Part shown: piece by piece, positions 1 through 7,387 of the stretch
Numbering within the stretch: position 1 is the first letter of the stretch
Layout: each line of letters begins with the position of its first letter
Assembly: GCA_020850775.1 (NCBI GenBank)
Contig: JADZEA010000181.1
Span: 1 to 43,040, forward strand
Direction of reading: 5' to 3'
DNA length: 43,040 bases
DNA from: a bacterium
Lineage (GTDB): Bacteria > CLD3
Position numbers and translations under genes: made by a program
The notes under the pieces: model-generated
The model's input: the letters and a program-made list of their open reading frames with translations, nothing else
Told to the model about the DNA's origin: nothing
Databases searched by the model: none

Positions 1-852
1 GATACAGTAACTCCTTTAAAACTACTTGCAATCGTGATTTTGATTAACCTGGTTTTGGACCCTTTGTTGATTTTAGGTTACTTTGGTTTTCCAAAAATGG
101 GAATATTTGGAGCTGCTGTTGCGACTGTTTTTTCAAACATTGTTGGTGTTGTTTATGGTTTTTACCTTCTTGCCAAACGTGGTTTTTACTGGAAAATTCG
201 CGGCTTTTGGGATAAAATCCTTAGCTTTGAAATCATAAAAATCGGCGTCCCGATTGCTGTAAACGGTTTTTTATTTAGTTACGTTTACATTCGTCTGACT
301 AAAGAAATTACAAATTTTGGAACAACTCCTGTTGCTGCCTTGAATCTTGGACACAGAATCGAAGGTTTACTTTGGCCAATTTGCCTTGGTTTTATGGTTA
401 CCACAACTTCAATAATTGGGCAAAACCTTGGAGCTAAAAATTTTACAAGAGTTAAAAAAACTGCTTTTTTGAGTGCTTTTTACTCAAGTTCAATTTGTCT
501 TGTGTTCGGTTTGGTTTTTATTGTTTTTGGGGAAACAATTGCAAAACTTTTCACTGAAAATCCTGAACTGCTGAAAGTTACTGCAAGTTACCTTAGAATT
601 ATTGGCTACTTTGAGTTTTTTCTTGGTTTTGAGCTAACTTTTGAAGGTGCTTTTTCAGGAATTGGAAAAACATTTCCTACAGTTTTAATTTCAACTCCTT
701 TAAACCTTTTACGAATTCCTTTGGCAATTTACCTCGTTGATTTTTATGGAGTTGATGGAATTTGGTGGGCAATTGGAATCACGACTTTTTTAAAAGGGAT
801 TTTCCTCGCAATTTGGTTTGGTAAAACCAAAATTAATTTTTTAGCTCAGTGA
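1..852 (+). CDS. MATE family multidrug/Na+ antiporter, C-terminal part (5' end outside window)
   Basis: The frame is open from base 1, so the true start lies upstream; about 283 residues are visible. They hold six or seven strongly hydrophobic segments separated by short basic loops, with MATE-like features: a 'NLVLDPLLI' segment near the start, a 'GVPIAVNGFLFS' helix start, a 'GHRIEGLLWP' segment and 'TTTSIIGQNLGA' resembling the family's second-half signature. MATE proteins of the NorM/DinF type export cationic drugs or metabolites across the inner membrane using Na+ or H+ gradients; the substrate cannot be read from the sequence. The stop codon overlaps the 3' end of the convergent GNAT gene by 7 bases. 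The GTG at 34 is internal and should not be taken as a start. Confidence 0.88.
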   Translation, partial: DTVTPLKLLAIVILINLVLDPLLILGYFGFPKMGIFGAAVATVFSNIVGVVYGFYLLAKRGFYWKIRGFWDKILSFEIIKIGVPIAVNGFLFSYVYIRLTKEITNFGTTPVAALNLGHRIEGLLWPICLGFMVTTTSIIGQNLGAKNFTRVKKTAFLSAFYSSSICLVFGLVFIVFGETIAKLFTENPELLKVTASYLRIIGYFEFFLGFELTFEGAFSGIGKTFPTVLISTPLNLLRIPLAIYLVDFYGVDGIWWAIGITTFLKGIFLAIWFGKTKINFLAQ

Positions 853-1271
853 AAAACTAATTTTAAAGCAAAATGGTGAGCAACAATTTCCATTCTTTTT
901 CGCAAGTAAAAACGGTGAGCAAAAAACCGTTGAACCCCAGAATCAAGGTTAAAACTTTCGCAGTTGTTCTCTTTTGCAAAACTTACCAACCAATCAAAAA
1001 GCTCATCGCCAAAACCTTTGGAACGTTCTTTTTCGTCTGTTACGAGGTCGTCAACGTAAAGGCATTTTCCCCGTGAAAGCATCTGAAAAATTCTGAAACC
1101 TGCAACGGATTTTACTTTTCCGTTTTTTTGCAGAAAGACGAGTTTGTAACCTTCTGCGTTTTGCTTTCTAACTGTTTCAACAAAATTTTCTTCTGAAAGG
1201 TGAGGTCTTAGCTGAAAAATTATTGGGAAACAATTTTTTATTTCCTCTTCTGTTTCGGCAAATTTTATCAT
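846..1271 (-). CDS. GNAT family N-acetyltransferase
   Basis: A 141-residue single-domain protein, the usual size for a small GCN5-related acetyltransferase. The acetyl-CoA binding motif A is visible as 'VDDLVTDEKERSKGFG' (residues about 73-88, the R-x-x-G-x-G pyrophosphate loop), followed by the helix 'DELFDWLVSFAKENNC' and the C-terminal strand 'FNLDSG'. The family transfers acetyl from acetyl-CoA to an amine; the acceptor is unknown. It is the last gene of the minus-strand run that includes menG and the DUF1232 gene, 17 bases after the latter. It runs 7 bases into the convergent MATE gene. No transmembrane segment or signal peptide, so cytosolic. Confidence 0.85.
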   Translation of the reverse strand: MIKFAETEEEIKNCFPIIFQLRPHLSEENFVETVRKQNAEGYKLVFLQKNGKVKSVAGFRIFQMLSRGKCLYVDDLVTDEKERSKGFGDELFDWLVSFAKENNCESFNLDSGVQRFFAHRFYLRKRMEIVAHHFALKLVFH

Positions 1272-1288
1272 TTTTAATCCTTAAATTT

Positions 1289-1567
1289 TTAGGAATGAAC
1301 AACTTTCTCACGGCAATTTTCAATTACTTTTTCAGGTATTAATTTCAGAGCTAAAAAAATGAGCAAAGGAACAATTACAGCATCGTCAAGATGACCGATA
1401 AGTGGAATAAAATCAGGAATTAAATCAAACGGTAAAAGCACGTAACCCATCGCAATCCAAAGTAAAATTCTGGCAAAAAAAGGTGTTCTTTCATCTTTTA
1501 ACACAAGCTGGTAAACTTTGAGTTCAGTTTTTAGAAGTTTGGCAATTGCTTTGAGTTTTTCAAGCAT
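1289..1567 (-). CDS. YkvA-like DUF1232 small membrane protein
   Basis: 92 residues. The central segment 'GYVLLPFDLIPDFIPLIGHL' followed by 'DDAVIVPLLI' is the DUF1232 hallmark: a membrane helix, a D-L-I-P-D-F-I-P turn and a second helix. The N-terminus is basic and amphipathic ('KLKAIAKLLKTELKVYQLV'). The family is widespread and its function is not established; membrane association is the safe statement. It starts 3 bases after the menG stop, so the two are very probably cotranscribed and perhaps translationally coupled. Confidence 0.82.
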   Translation of the reverse strand: MLEKLKAIAKLLKTELKVYQLVLKDERTPFFARILLWIAMGYVLLPFDLIPDFIPLIGHLDDAVIVPLLIFLALKLIPEKVIENCREKVVHS

Positions 1568-1570
1568 TTT

Positions 1571-2272
1571 TTAAACCTTCATTGAGTAAACGCTGACGAT
1601 TCCAAAAGTAAGTGGTAAAACTTTAATTTCCGTGAAACCAACTTTCCCAAGTATTTTCAGAAAGTCTTCTTTTTCGGGAAATTTCATTACAGAAGCAGGG
1701 AGGTAAGAGTAAGCATTGTTGTGTTTTGAGAAAATTTTTCCAACCAAAGGTAAAATTGATTTGAAGTAAAAAAGGTAAAATTGCTTGAAAACTGCTTTTT
1801 CAGGTTTAGAAAACTCCAAAATTAGAACTTGAAATTTTGTAACTCTGTGCATTTCTGAGAGTGCTTTTTCAATGTTTTCGCAGTTACGAATTCCGAAAGC
1901 AATTGTTGAAGCGTCAAAAGTTTTGTTTTTGTAAGGCAAGTTTTCAGCGTCTCCACAAGCAAAAGCAATTTTTTTGCCTTGAATTTTTGCAAGCCCTGTT
2001 TTGAGCATTCCTGAAGCGATGTCAGTTCCAAAAACGTTTGCGTCAAATTGTTTGTTGATTTCAATTGCAAGGTCGCCGGTTCCCGTCGCAAGGTCAAGAA
2101 CTTTAGAGTTTAAATTTAAGTTTTTTAGTTGTTTAACAGCAATTTTTCGCCAATAAAAATCAATTCCAACACTCAAAAAATGATTTAAAAAATCGTAAGA
2201 GTGAGCAATTGAATTAAACATTCCTTTGACGTAGATTTTTTTGCCTTTTTCGGCGCCTAATTCGTAATCCAA
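1571..2272 (-). CDS. menG: Demethylmenaquinone methyltransferase (UbiE/MenG)
   Basis: Class I SAM-dependent C-methyltransferase catalysing the last step of menaquinone synthesis. With the proposed start it is 233 residues, the family's usual length. The family N-terminal signature is present as 'MFNSIAHSYDFLNHFLSVGI' (18-37), the SAM loop as 'VLDLATGTGDLA' (58-69), then 'GTDIASGML' (82-90) and the C-terminal 'PEKEDFLKILGKVGF' segment. The frame is open to an ATG at 2338, but the extra 22 residues are hydrophobic, unlike UbiE, and lie in a repeated segment. TTG at 2272, preceded by AAAGGAAAC, gives a product starting MDYELGAEKG that matches the family. The leader immediately upstream is the segment duplicated on the far side of the RM unit. 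No other quinone gene is nearby. Confidence 0.9.
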   Translation of the reverse strand: MDYELGAEKGKKIYVKGMFNSIAHSYDFLNHFLSVGIDFYWRKIAVKQLKNLNLNSKVLDLATGTGDLAIEINKQFDANVFGTDIASGMLKTGLAKIQGKKIAFACGDAENLPYKNKTFDASTIAFGIRNCENIEKALSEMHRVTKFQVLILEFSKPEKAVFKQFYLFYFKSILPLVGKIFSKHNNAYSYLPASVMKFPEKEDFLKILGKVGFTEIKVLPLTFGIVSVYSMKV

Positions 2273-2274
2273 AA

Positions 2275-2332
2275 TTTTAAAGTTTCCTTTTTTAGTTTCC
2301 CAAAAATAATCCAAAAAAACAAACAAACAAAC
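2275..2332. repeat. Direct repeat copy A (menG leader), flanks RM unit
   Basis: 58 bases in the same orientation as copy B at 4574-4629. Positions 2275-2290 match 4574-4589 exactly (16 bases), and 2297-2332 match 4594-4629 exactly (36 bases). Between them are 6 bases here and 4 in copy B. The repeat ends 2 bases from the proposed menG TTG start and carries its ribosome binding site, so copy A is the native menG leader or its restored copy. Confidence 0.93.
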
Positions 2333-2355
2333 GGGCAAAATTTGGAAAATTTTTC

Positions 2356-3900
2356 TTAAAAAAGTGATAAGGTTTCATTTTCAAAAGCTAAAAATTTTTT
2401 AATTTTTCCTGGTTGAGCCCAATTCATAGTTCCTTCCATTTTTAAGGAAAGCAAGTAGTTTTCAATTCTTTTATCTAAGAGTAATTCAAGGATTTTTTCA
2501 GCTTCGTTTAGGGATTTAAGTGGGATAAATGCTTGTAAAGATTGGTTAGCCTGCCAATCTTTTTGAAAAATTTGTGGACAAAATTTTGTTTTTCCGTATG
2601 CTTCCCAAATTATTTTGTAAGGATAAAAGTTGTAAGCACCTACACCGAGCAGAGACCACCAATTTCCTCTGCTAATCAAAGCATTTAACATCAATCCTTT
2701 TCTGTTTTGAAGAATAATTTTATGGTTAAATAAAAATTCAGCTAATTTTTGTTCTTTTAGAATTTGTGTAAGTTCAAGAACTTTACCGTTTGAATTGTAA
2801 GGGAGAAGTGCCCATTTTAGGGGATTTTTTTTTTCTTCCCTGAAATTTATGCTCGTTGCTAAAGGAAAAAGGTATTTTTTAGGCAAAGGTGTTTTTTTTA
2901 TTGTTTTGTTTGCAACTAAACAAGTTAGCTCGTCGATTTCTTCGTAAGTATCAAAAAAGAAAATATCGTTTGCACCACAAGTGTTTATTCCTTGTCTTGG
3001 AACAGAATCTTTTTTTAGAGTAATCGGTTCAAAACTTTCTAATGGATTAATTTCTAAATCTGAAAAAATACTCAATGGATCAGTAAAATGAAACATTGGT
3101 TTTGCAAAATAATTTATCCATTTTTTATTTTCACATCTTGAGTATGGAATTGGAAATGTTTGCTTTTTATCTCTTAAAAAATGAACTAATCCGTAACGGG
3201 TAGCAACACCGTCAAAAGCATTTGTATCATTAAAATCAAAAATTTTACTTATAAGATAAGGTGTAGAATTTACCTTGTAGGTTCTAAAATATTTGTTCGC
3301 TCCATCATTAAGCAGAAGGGAAAGTGGCATAAAAAAAATTGCTTCGCCATTTTTTTTGAGATTTTGTTCAATAGTTTTCTGAATTACTAAAGCAGCTAAA
3401 TCAATTCTTGAACCACCTAACAATAAATCTTGTGAATTACCAATTAAATCATACTTAAAAAATTGAGATTTAATTTTTTGTTTATATAAATCTGGCAGGT
3501 CAACAAAATTTTGCCAAGGCGGATTTCCAAAAATTATGTCAAAAGAGAACTCTTTGTGTAAGAAAAAAATATCTTTGTTAATAAAATTGTTTTGGGGCAA
3601 GATTAAATTATATTGTTTTTGTATTTTATTTAAAAAATTATTGTAATATTTTGAATTTAATTCAACGCCGTAGAGGTTTTGAATTGGAAGCTCTTTAGGA
3701 TTAATTCCTTTTCTAAATCCCAAATTAATAAAAGCTTCCAATAAATTTCCTTCGCCCATTGTTGGGTCAAAAATTGTTGCTCCATTAATCCATTTATCAA
3801 ACAAATTAAATTCTTTAATGGCAAAATTAGCTAAATTTTGTGGTGTAAAAATCGCACCTATTGAAAGTTCATTTGTTTTATTTAAATCTAAAGTGTTCAT
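2356..3900 (-). CDS. Type II N6-adenine DNA methyltransferase (TaqI/gamma class)
   Basis: 514 residues from the preferred ATG. The SAM motif I 'IFDPTMGEGNLLEAF' lies at residues 43-57, ahead of the catalytic motif IV 'DIIFGNPPW' (121-129). This order (motif I before NPPW, then a long C-terminal target-recognition region) is that of gamma-class N6-adenine methylases such as M.TaqI. It protects host DNA by methylating adenine in the site cut by the neighbouring nuclease. The frame is open to 3951, but that start would overlap the nuclease gene by 74 bases. The ATG at 3900 overlaps by 23 and gives a normal N-terminus with 'SIGAIFTPQNLANF', typical of these enzymes just before motif I. The site recognised cannot be read. 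Confidence 0.88.
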   Translation of the reverse strand: MNTLDLNKTNELSIGAIFTPQNLANFAIKEFNLFDKWINGATIFDPTMGEGNLLEAFINLGFRKGINPKELPIQNLYGVELNSKYYNNFLNKIQKQYNLILPQNNFINKDIFFLHKEFSFDIIFGNPPWQNFVDLPDLYKQKIKSQFFKYDLIGNSQDLLLGGSRIDLAALVIQKTIEQNLKKNGEAIFFMPLSLLLNDGANKYFRTYKVNSTPYLISKIFDFNDTNAFDGVATRYGLVHFLRDKKQTFPIPYSRCENKKWINYFAKPMFHFTDPLSIFSDLEINPLESFEPITLKKDSVPRQGINTCGANDIFFFDTYEEIDELTCLVANKTIKKTPLPKKYLFPLATSINFREEKKNPLKWALLPYNSNGKVLELTQILKEQKLAEFLFNHKIILQNRKGLMLNALISRGNWWSLLGVGAYNFYPYKIIWEAYGKTKFCPQIFQKDWQANQSLQAFIPLKSLNEAEKILELLLDKRIENYLLSLKMEGTMNWAQPGKIKKFLAFENETLSLF

Positions 3901-4543
3901 AATTATTTTTCTTAAATTCAATAATTGATTGGATTCTTTGGTCAGCGTCAACTTTTACTCTTTTGTAGTGTGTTAATGCTAAATCGCAAAAAATTTCAAA
4001 AAAATCTCTATAAGTTCGTTCCCATTTAATCTCATTCCAAACCTGGTTGATGGTGTAATTTAACCTCACTTGCCCTGTTCCCAAGTTTTCAATTCTGTAA
4101 GTATCATTTGGTAAGGTATGAAATGGTGCGATACGAATGTACTCAATGTCTCTGCTTTCATTTTTTACACCTGATTTGTTGTGCCCAAATTCGGCAATGA
4201 TGAAAATTCCTTTATCGTTTGCGAGGTACTTTAAAAAATTACCAACCGCACAAACTCCTCCGTCAGAATATTTTGTTGTGTCTAAATCTTTTGTTTTTAT
4301 ATCAAATCCAAAAAATTGATTATTAATTTTACACGCAAAATCAAAAATTGTTCGTTTACCAGGAATTTTTAATGGCTCGTAACCCAATTCATTACAAATT
4401 TTTTCCCAATTTTGGGTTATCCGCTTTTCAATCATCGCACCGAAAGCTCTTGAATCTTCACGTTCTGCAATACCTGAATGAATTTCCGCAAAAAGTTCTT
4501 TTATTTTATCTTCAATAGAAATTGAAATTTGCTTAAAATTCAT
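3878..4543 (-). CDS. Type II restriction endonuclease, PD-(D/E)XK fold, HincII-like
   Basis: 221 residues, upstream of and overlapping the methylase gene. A catalytic core is visible: D68 ('IFDF'), then D81 and K83 in 'GFDIKTKD', with a helix glutamate at E39 ('AMIEK'). The D-x12-D-x-K spacing equals that of HincII (D114, D127, K129 from memory), and the N-terminal 'SGIAERED..AFGAMIEK' and C-terminal 'QRIQSIIEFKK' segments also recall HincII. This supports a Mg2+-dependent nuclease in an R-M pair, but the family link is my reading, not a search result. ATG at 4543 has a good ribosome binding site (AAGGTGA, minus strand, 4550-4556). Another orphan PD-DxK subfamily remains possible. Confidence 0.75.
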   Translation of the reverse strand: MNFKQISISIEDKIKELFAEIHSGIAEREDSRAFGAMIEKRITQNWEKICNELGYEPLKIPGKRTIFDFACKINNQFFGFDIKTKDLDTTKYSDGGVCAVGNFLKYLANDKGIFIIAEFGHNKSGVKNESRDIEYIRIAPFHTLPNDTYRIENLGTGQVRLNYTINQVWNEIKWERTYRDFFEIFCDLALTHYKRVKVDADQRIQSIIEFKKNNYEHFRFK

Positions 4544-4554
4544 ATTTTTTCACC

Positions 4555-4572
4555 TTACAATATTTTATTCAT
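4555..4572 (-). other. Possible five-codon leader ORF before the nuclease gene
   Basis: Directly after the ribosome binding site carried by repeat copy B, the sequence reads ATG and four more codons (MNKIL) and then TAA. The stop overlaps the ribosome binding site of the nuclease gene (4550-4556). The arrangement would allow ribosomes loaded at the duplicated menG leader to terminate on the nuclease's binding site. It may be chance; no conservation data are available. Confidence 0.3.
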
Positions 4573-4573
4573 T

Positions 4574-4629
4574 TTTTAAAGTTTCCTTTCTTCTTCCCAA
4601 AAATAATCCAAAAAAACAAACAAACAAAC
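4574..4629. repeat. Direct repeat copy B (menG leader remnant)
   Basis: 56 bases matching copy A at 2275-2332, with identical blocks at 4574-4589 and 4594-4629. It lies between the HEAT carrier stop codon (gene ends at 4640) and the nuclease gene. A 2-base length difference and the loss of menG downstream show that it no longer leads menG; it probably serves as leader for the nuclease mRNA. Confidence 0.93.
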
Positions 4630-4639
4630 CCTAAAATCC

Positions 4640-7378
4640 TTACGCACTTTCTAATTTTCGCACCACAATTTCCGCTGTTTCTCTTACTTTTGGCGATTGG
4701 CTTTGAGCCGCAAAGTTCACTTCTTCAATTAATTCTCTAAATTTTAGCTCACCAACTACATCAAGTGCTAAAACTTTTAGCCAGTTGTCGTTGCCTTTCA
4801 GCAGCTTTGCAACAGCACTTTTTGGTGTTGAGTAATCATTCCCAAGTTTAAAATAGTTTGCTCCAATTCTCAACTTTGCCTGAACTGAAATTTCATCTCC
4901 ATTCACAATTGGCAAAATTATTTGCTTGATGTTTTCACCAGCCAAAAATGAATCAAGAAATTCCAAAGCATTTGCTCTGATAAGTTTGTTTGCACTTTTT
5001 AAACCGTTAAAAGTCAAAAACATGTCTCGTAAATTGTAACGCAAACCCAAAAGCCTGAAAATTTTTTCGTAAGTTAGTTCAAGTTTTTCACGAACTGCTT
5101 CACCAAAAAGTTTTTTTGCTCTGTAATTTTCTGAAAGTTTACCAACAGCTTTTTCCACCAAAAGCAATTTGTAGTAGTACTCTGCCTTGTCAACAATCTG
5201 TTTTTCAATGAGTTGTGAATTAAAAACCAAATTAGGATTTTTTTGCTTGATTGAGTTCAGTGCCTTGATAATTCTGTAATCAACCAAACTGTCGTCTTGC
5301 CAAACAACTTTTAGAAGTTCGTCAACAACTTTTTGGCTGCTGATTCTTCGCAAAACAAAAGGAATGTTCCTGCGCAAGTAAAGATTTTCAGATTGATTGG
5401 TAAGTGTTTTCAGCAAAGGCTCAACTACAAAATCTTCGTAATTTACAAGCGAATTTGCCGCAAAAATTCTTAGCTTGCTGTTCGTTAGCTTGCTGACAAG
5501 AATTGGGATAAAATCCTTGTTTTTCAGTTTTCCAGCACTCAAAATTGCTTCTTTGGAAACCGTAAAATTACTGCTTTCAATTAGTTTCACGAGGAATTTC
5601 GTTGAAGGCGAATTTTGTGGTAAATTGCCAAGTGCTTTTGCAATTTCAACTCTAACCCTTTCTTCCGTTTGGCTTTCAATGATTTTTTCAAAAGCTAAAT
5701 TCTGCAAATTTTCGTCGTCAAAATGTTTCAGACAATAAATTACAGAAGCAATTTTTAACGTTTCGTCGTTTTGTTCAAGTAAATTTTTCCAAAGATTTTT
5801 ATCCTTTTCAGAATTTTTAGACAAAAAACAAATCGCTTCTGCAACAATTCTTGGGTCTTTTTCCGTCAGCAAAGGTCGCACAAGTTCAACAATTTGTTCG
5901 TTTGTTTCTTCTGCTAACAAAGAAATTGCTGCAAAACGGATTTCAGGGTTTTCGCTTCTGAAAAGTTTTGCAATTGGCTCAACAAGGTTTGTTTTTTTGG
6001 CAGAACGAACTAAACCCAAAACAAAAATTATCTGTTTTTCAGTCCCGTTTTCAAGTGTTTCAGTAACAAGTTTCAGGCTCGCAGAATCGTCAAAATCAAG
6101 CTCAACAGAAGAATCAATTTCAGGTTTGTAAAAAGTTTTTCGTAAAGCCTTCAAATATTCAGTTTGAGTTAAAGCAAGTAAAAACAGCCAAATTCCTATA
6201 AAAAAAATAATTAAAAAAGCAATTTGTGAAAGTGAAAAACTTAGGTAAGTAACAAAAAATAAAAGTAAAAAACCTGCGATTCCCGTTGCAAATCTATCCA
6301 CAAACATTTCAATAAAAGTCTTGACTTTTTTCTTAATTCCTGTTGAAAGTGGCATAAAAAACAGTTCCATAACTGATTTATTTATTGAAGTTGTAAAAAC
6401 TCCTTCGCTTCCTTTTAAAAAAATTCCAATCCAAATTCCTGTTGAAAAAAGTATGAAAACTGAACTGACAAGCATCGTAAAAGGCAAAATTAACCCTGAA
6501 AATCCAACTCCAAAACGTTTCAAAACAGGGCTTGTGAAAAATAATTGAAAAACAAAAGCAACAATTCCAATTGCTGTGTAAAATTCACCAAAAAAATCCG
6601 TTAAAGTGTCTTGATTTTGGTAAGTTTCTTTTGCAATCACTTTGAACTGAAAATCAACAATTGTTGAAACAACAACCGAAACAAAAACAATCCCTGCAAT
6701 AAAAAACAAGTACCTTGATTTAAAAATCAGTTGAACTGGTAAGTCTTTGTTAGATTTTTCCTTTTGAGTTTTTGGCTGCAAAATAATTTTTTTGCTCGTA
6801 AAAAAAGTCAGGAAAGTTGAAACCAAAAGCAAAAAAGCACAAACTAACAAAAGGTTCTCAGTTCCAAAAAAATCTGCTCCCTGGTCAGCAATTTGTCCAC
6901 CAAAAATTCCACCTGTAATTGCTCCGGTTCCGATAAAACTAAACAACCGTTTTGCTTCACGGGGATTGTAGATTGAGTTTGCAAAAAGCCAAAACTGGGA
7001 AGTTGTAAGAATGCCTAAAACTCCTGAAAAAATGTAAAGAACAAAAGGTAAAGAAGGATTTTGAGTTAGCTTAAACAAGCCAAAAAGCAAAATCAAAATT
7101 GCACTCAAAATCAGGTTTGTAGCAAAAATCATCTTAAAAAGGTTGAATTTTTCGCTAATCTTTCCGTAAAAAGTTGAGACAAAACCGACCACAACGGCAA
7201 GCAAAATGTAAAGGTAAGGAATTTCACCAACACTAAAATTTGTGAGAAAAACTGCGTCTCTAACGGCTTTCAGGATTGTAAAAGCTGCAATCACTAAAAA
7301 AATTTGGAAAAACATCAAAAGTGCGACTTTGTGTTCGCCTTCTTTTAAGCCGAAAAATTTTTGTAAAAATAGTTTCAC
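4640..7378 (-). CDS. NTT (ATP/ADP translocase)-like carrier fused to C-terminal HEAT repeats
   Basis: 912 residues. Residues 1-410 form a 12-helix major-facilitator-type carrier of the NTT superfamily: 'KKFFGL'-type cytosolic start, 'TILKAVRDAVFLTNF' at the end of helix 1 (compare K-x-x-K/R-D in nucleotide transporters), 'FWLFANSIYNPREAKRLFSF' after helix 4 and 'GTGAITGGIFGG' in helix 5. From about residue 430 to the end are repeated paired helices such as 'NPEIRFAAISLLAEE' and 'DPRIVAEAICFLSK', typical of HEAT repeats. Free-living bacteria are known to carry NTT-HEAT fusions, but their substrate is not established; nucleotide exchange is family-based inference only. The gene starts 9 bases after the Omp85 gene, in one operon with the second NTT-like carrier. 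Confidence 0.82.
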   Translation of the reverse strand: MKLFLQKFFGLKEGEHKVALLMFFQIFLVIAAFTILKAVRDAVFLTNFSVGEIPYLYILLAVVVGFVSTFYGKISEKFNLFKMIFATNLILSAILILLFGLFKLTQNPSLPFVLYIFSGVLGILTTSQFWLFANSIYNPREAKRLFSFIGTGAITGGIFGGQIADQGADFFGTENLLLVCAFLLLVSTFLTFFTSKKIILQPKTQKEKSNKDLPVQLIFKSRYLFFIAGIVFVSVVVSTIVDFQFKVIAKETYQNQDTLTDFFGEFYTAIGIVAFVFQLFFTSPVLKRFGVGFSGLILPFTMLVSSVFILFSTGIWIGIFLKGSEGVFTTSINKSVMELFFMPLSTGIKKKVKTFIEMFVDRFATGIAGFLLLFFVTYLSFSLSQIAFLIIFFIGIWLFLLALTQTEYLKALRKTFYKPEIDSSVELDFDDSASLKLVTETLENGTEKQIIFVLGLVRSAKKTNLVEPIAKLFRSENPEIRFAAISLLAEETNEQIVELVRPLLTEKDPRIVAEAICFLSKNSEKDKNLWKNLLEQNDETLKIASVIYCLKHFDDENLQNLAFEKIIESQTEERVRVEIAKALGNLPQNSPSTKFLVKLIESSNFTVSKEAILSAGKLKNKDFIPILVSKLTNSKLRIFAANSLVNYEDFVVEPLLKTLTNQSENLYLRRNIPFVLRRISSQKVVDELLKVVWQDDSLVDYRIIKALNSIKQKNPNLVFNSQLIEKQIVDKAEYYYKLLLVEKAVGKLSENYRAKKLFGEAVREKLELTYEKIFRLLGLRYNLRDMFLTFNGLKSANKLIRANALEFLDSFLAGENIKQIILPIVNGDEISVQAKLRIGANYFKLGNDYSTPKSAVAKLLKGNDNWLKVLALDVVGELKFRELIEEVNFAAQSQSPKVRETAEIVVRKLESA

Positions 7379-7387
7379 TCTAAAAAT

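Larger units (their letters stand above)
2333..4573. mobile_element. Restriction-modification unit inserted with a long target duplication
   Basis: About 2.24 kb holding only a nuclease gene and a DNA methylase gene, bounded by the direct repeats at 2275-2332 and 4574-4629. There is no transposase, integrase or terminal inverted repeat. Removing the insert plus one repeat copy would join the HEAT-repeat carrier (4640-7378) directly to the menG leader. Movement of RM units with long target duplications is known from comparative genomics of Helicobacter and other bacteria. By eye the insert is more AT-rich than its flanks, with more Asn, Ile and TAT codons; no composition figure was computed. 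Confidence 0.75.

Noticed and set aside
2272-2338. Hydrophobic N-terminal anchor on MenG
   Set aside because: The 22 residues come from reading the repeat's T-rich leader in frame. A TTG with a good binding site downstream gives a normal UbiE N-terminus.
2275-4629. RM region as a transposon or insertion sequence
   Set aside because: The repeats are direct, not inverted, they are far longer than IS target duplications, and no transposase or integrase frame exists between them.
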